From the NCBI GenBank assembly GCA_003132525.1, contig PKXZ01000031.1, positions 445 to 59,133 on the forward strand: a stretch of 58,689 bases of DNA. The letters run 5' to 3'. Of the stretch, positions 58,223 through 58,689 are shown piece by piece. Below the pieces are notes generated by a model. That model did no database searches, was not told the DNA's origin, and was given only the letters and a program-made list of their open reading frames with translations. Every line of letters begins with the position of its first letter. Positions within the stretch are counted from its first letter, which is position 1. This DNA is from Candidatus Dormiibacterota bacterium. Its GTDB lineage: Bacteria > Chloroflexota > Dormibacteria > Aeolococcales > Aeolococcaceae. Position numbers and translations under genes: made by a program.

Positions 58223-58689
58223 GTGGGCGGTGATCACGACAGCGATGCCGACGACGAGATGCTGCGGGAGTTCCTGCGCGGCCAGCGCGAATCGGTGTTG
58301 GCGATCGTCGAGGGTCTGGACGAGGGTGACTGGCACCGCTCGGTCGTGCCAACGGGCTGGACGCCGGCCGGGCTCGTCGAGCATCTGGGCGGCGCGGAGT
58401 GGCACTGGTTCCAAGGCGTCGTGGCGGGCAAGGAGCCGGAGCTGCCTGGCGACCTCGATGAGGATCTGCCGCCGTACGACCCCCTGACGGTGGTGTTCAC
58501 GAGTGACGAGCCCTCGTCGGAGGTCGTCGCCTTCTACCGCGACCAGTGCGCGCAGTCGGATGCGGTGCTGGCGGTCACCCCTCTTTCGGCATCACCACGG
58601 GGCAAGCACGGGGAATTCGTCCCACCGAATGTTCGTTGGATCGTGTTGCACATGATCGAGGAGACGTCGCGGCATGCCGGGCATCTGGA
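58223..58689 (+). CDS. DinB-like / maleylpyruvate-isomerase-type protein (partial, 3' end outside window)
   Basis: The frame is open from a GTG at 58223 to the end of the window (155 codons, no stop). AGGGAG seven bases before the GTG fixes the start. It encodes MLREFLRGQRESVLAIVEGL, WHRSVVPTGWTPAGLVEHLG, GAEWHWFQGVVAG and WIVLHMIEETSRHAGHLD. This fits the DUF664/mycothiol-dependent DinB family: the first metal His is in VEHLGGAEWHW and the later pair is in HMIEETSRHAGH. These are thiol-cofactor-dependent transferases or isomerases. The C-terminus lies beyond the window. Confidence 0.85.
   Translation, partial: MGGDHDSDADDEMLREFLRGQRESVLAIVEGLDEGDWHRSVVPTGWTPAGLVEHLGGAEWHWFQGVVAGKEPELPGDLDEDLPPYDPLTVVFTSDEPSSEVVAFYRDQCAQSDAVLAVTPLSASPRGKHGEFVPPNVRWIVLHMIEETSRHAGHL

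Overview
The window is a high-GC chromosomal segment, densely packed with genes and read in long co-oriented runs. Several features point to a Gram-positive-type (Terrabacteria) organism, probably Chloroflexota/Dormibacterota or a deep Actinomycetota relative: a single-chain GlyRS after recO, then ppdK, dnaG and rpoD in order; a perfect CIRCE element before hrcA-grpE-dnaJ; an RNase Y; NarL-type two-component genes; DinB, DUF222-HNH, DUF3501 and DUF4395 proteins; and tRNA genes without encoded CCA. The phylum is an inference from gene order and content. No plasmid, phage or CRISPR signature was seen.

Layout. Positions 1-9,400 hold accessory soil-type genes: ABM-like and VOC small proteins, an NmrA-like/TetR divergon with two mirror-image operators, an ECF sigma factor with a membrane-anchored Asp-box propeller protein, an MDR oxidoreductase, a pentapeptide-DinB fusion, and a DUF222-HNH endonuclease gene flanked on both sides by clusters of a 22-23 bp repeat. 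Positions 9,674-28,000 are housekeeping: tRNA-Gln, an alpha/beta hydrolase, glmU-prs, a CBS-domain membrane protein, recO, glyS, a GAF histidine kinase with its NarL regulator, an SDR, a QueA-like protein, ppdK, a coiled-coil protein, dnaG, rpoD and tRNA-Asn. Positions 28,000-37,400 are mixed: a DUF4234 membrane protein, an orphan ParA with a small membrane protein, a nucleotidyl cyclase-TM-NHL fusion, a cupin lipoprotein, radC, a glutaryl-CoA-dehydrogenase-like gene, a DUF4395/thioredoxin pair, DUF3501 and a GT4 glycosyltransferase. Positions 37,400-53,100 carry two paralogous chelatase-type AAA+ genes (one with a VWA domain), lepA, hemW, CIRCE-hrcA-grpE-dnaJ, a tightly overlapped rsmE-mtaB-HIT operon, a hydrolase, rny and a lysR. 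Positions 53,100-58,689 hold a small helical protein, an S33 peptidase, a second ECF sigma/propeller pair in which the propeller carries 13 regularly spaced C-x7-C motifs, and a DinB-like gene cut by the window end.

Three themes recur. First, many genes have a TAnnnT hexamer 6-11 nt before the start codon and no Shine-Dalgarno sequence, which suggests abundant leaderless transcription; these hexamers also helped choose starts. Second, two unrelated ECF sigma genes are each translationally coupled to a gene for a protein with a ~45-residue cytoplasmic tail, one TM helix and a large extracytoplasmic beta-propeller. This is a candidate sensor/anti-sigma design without the usual zinc anti-sigma motif. 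Third, several regulatory sites are readable directly: CIRCE, the TetR operators, and an 18-bp palindrome between radC and the cupin lipoprotein gene.
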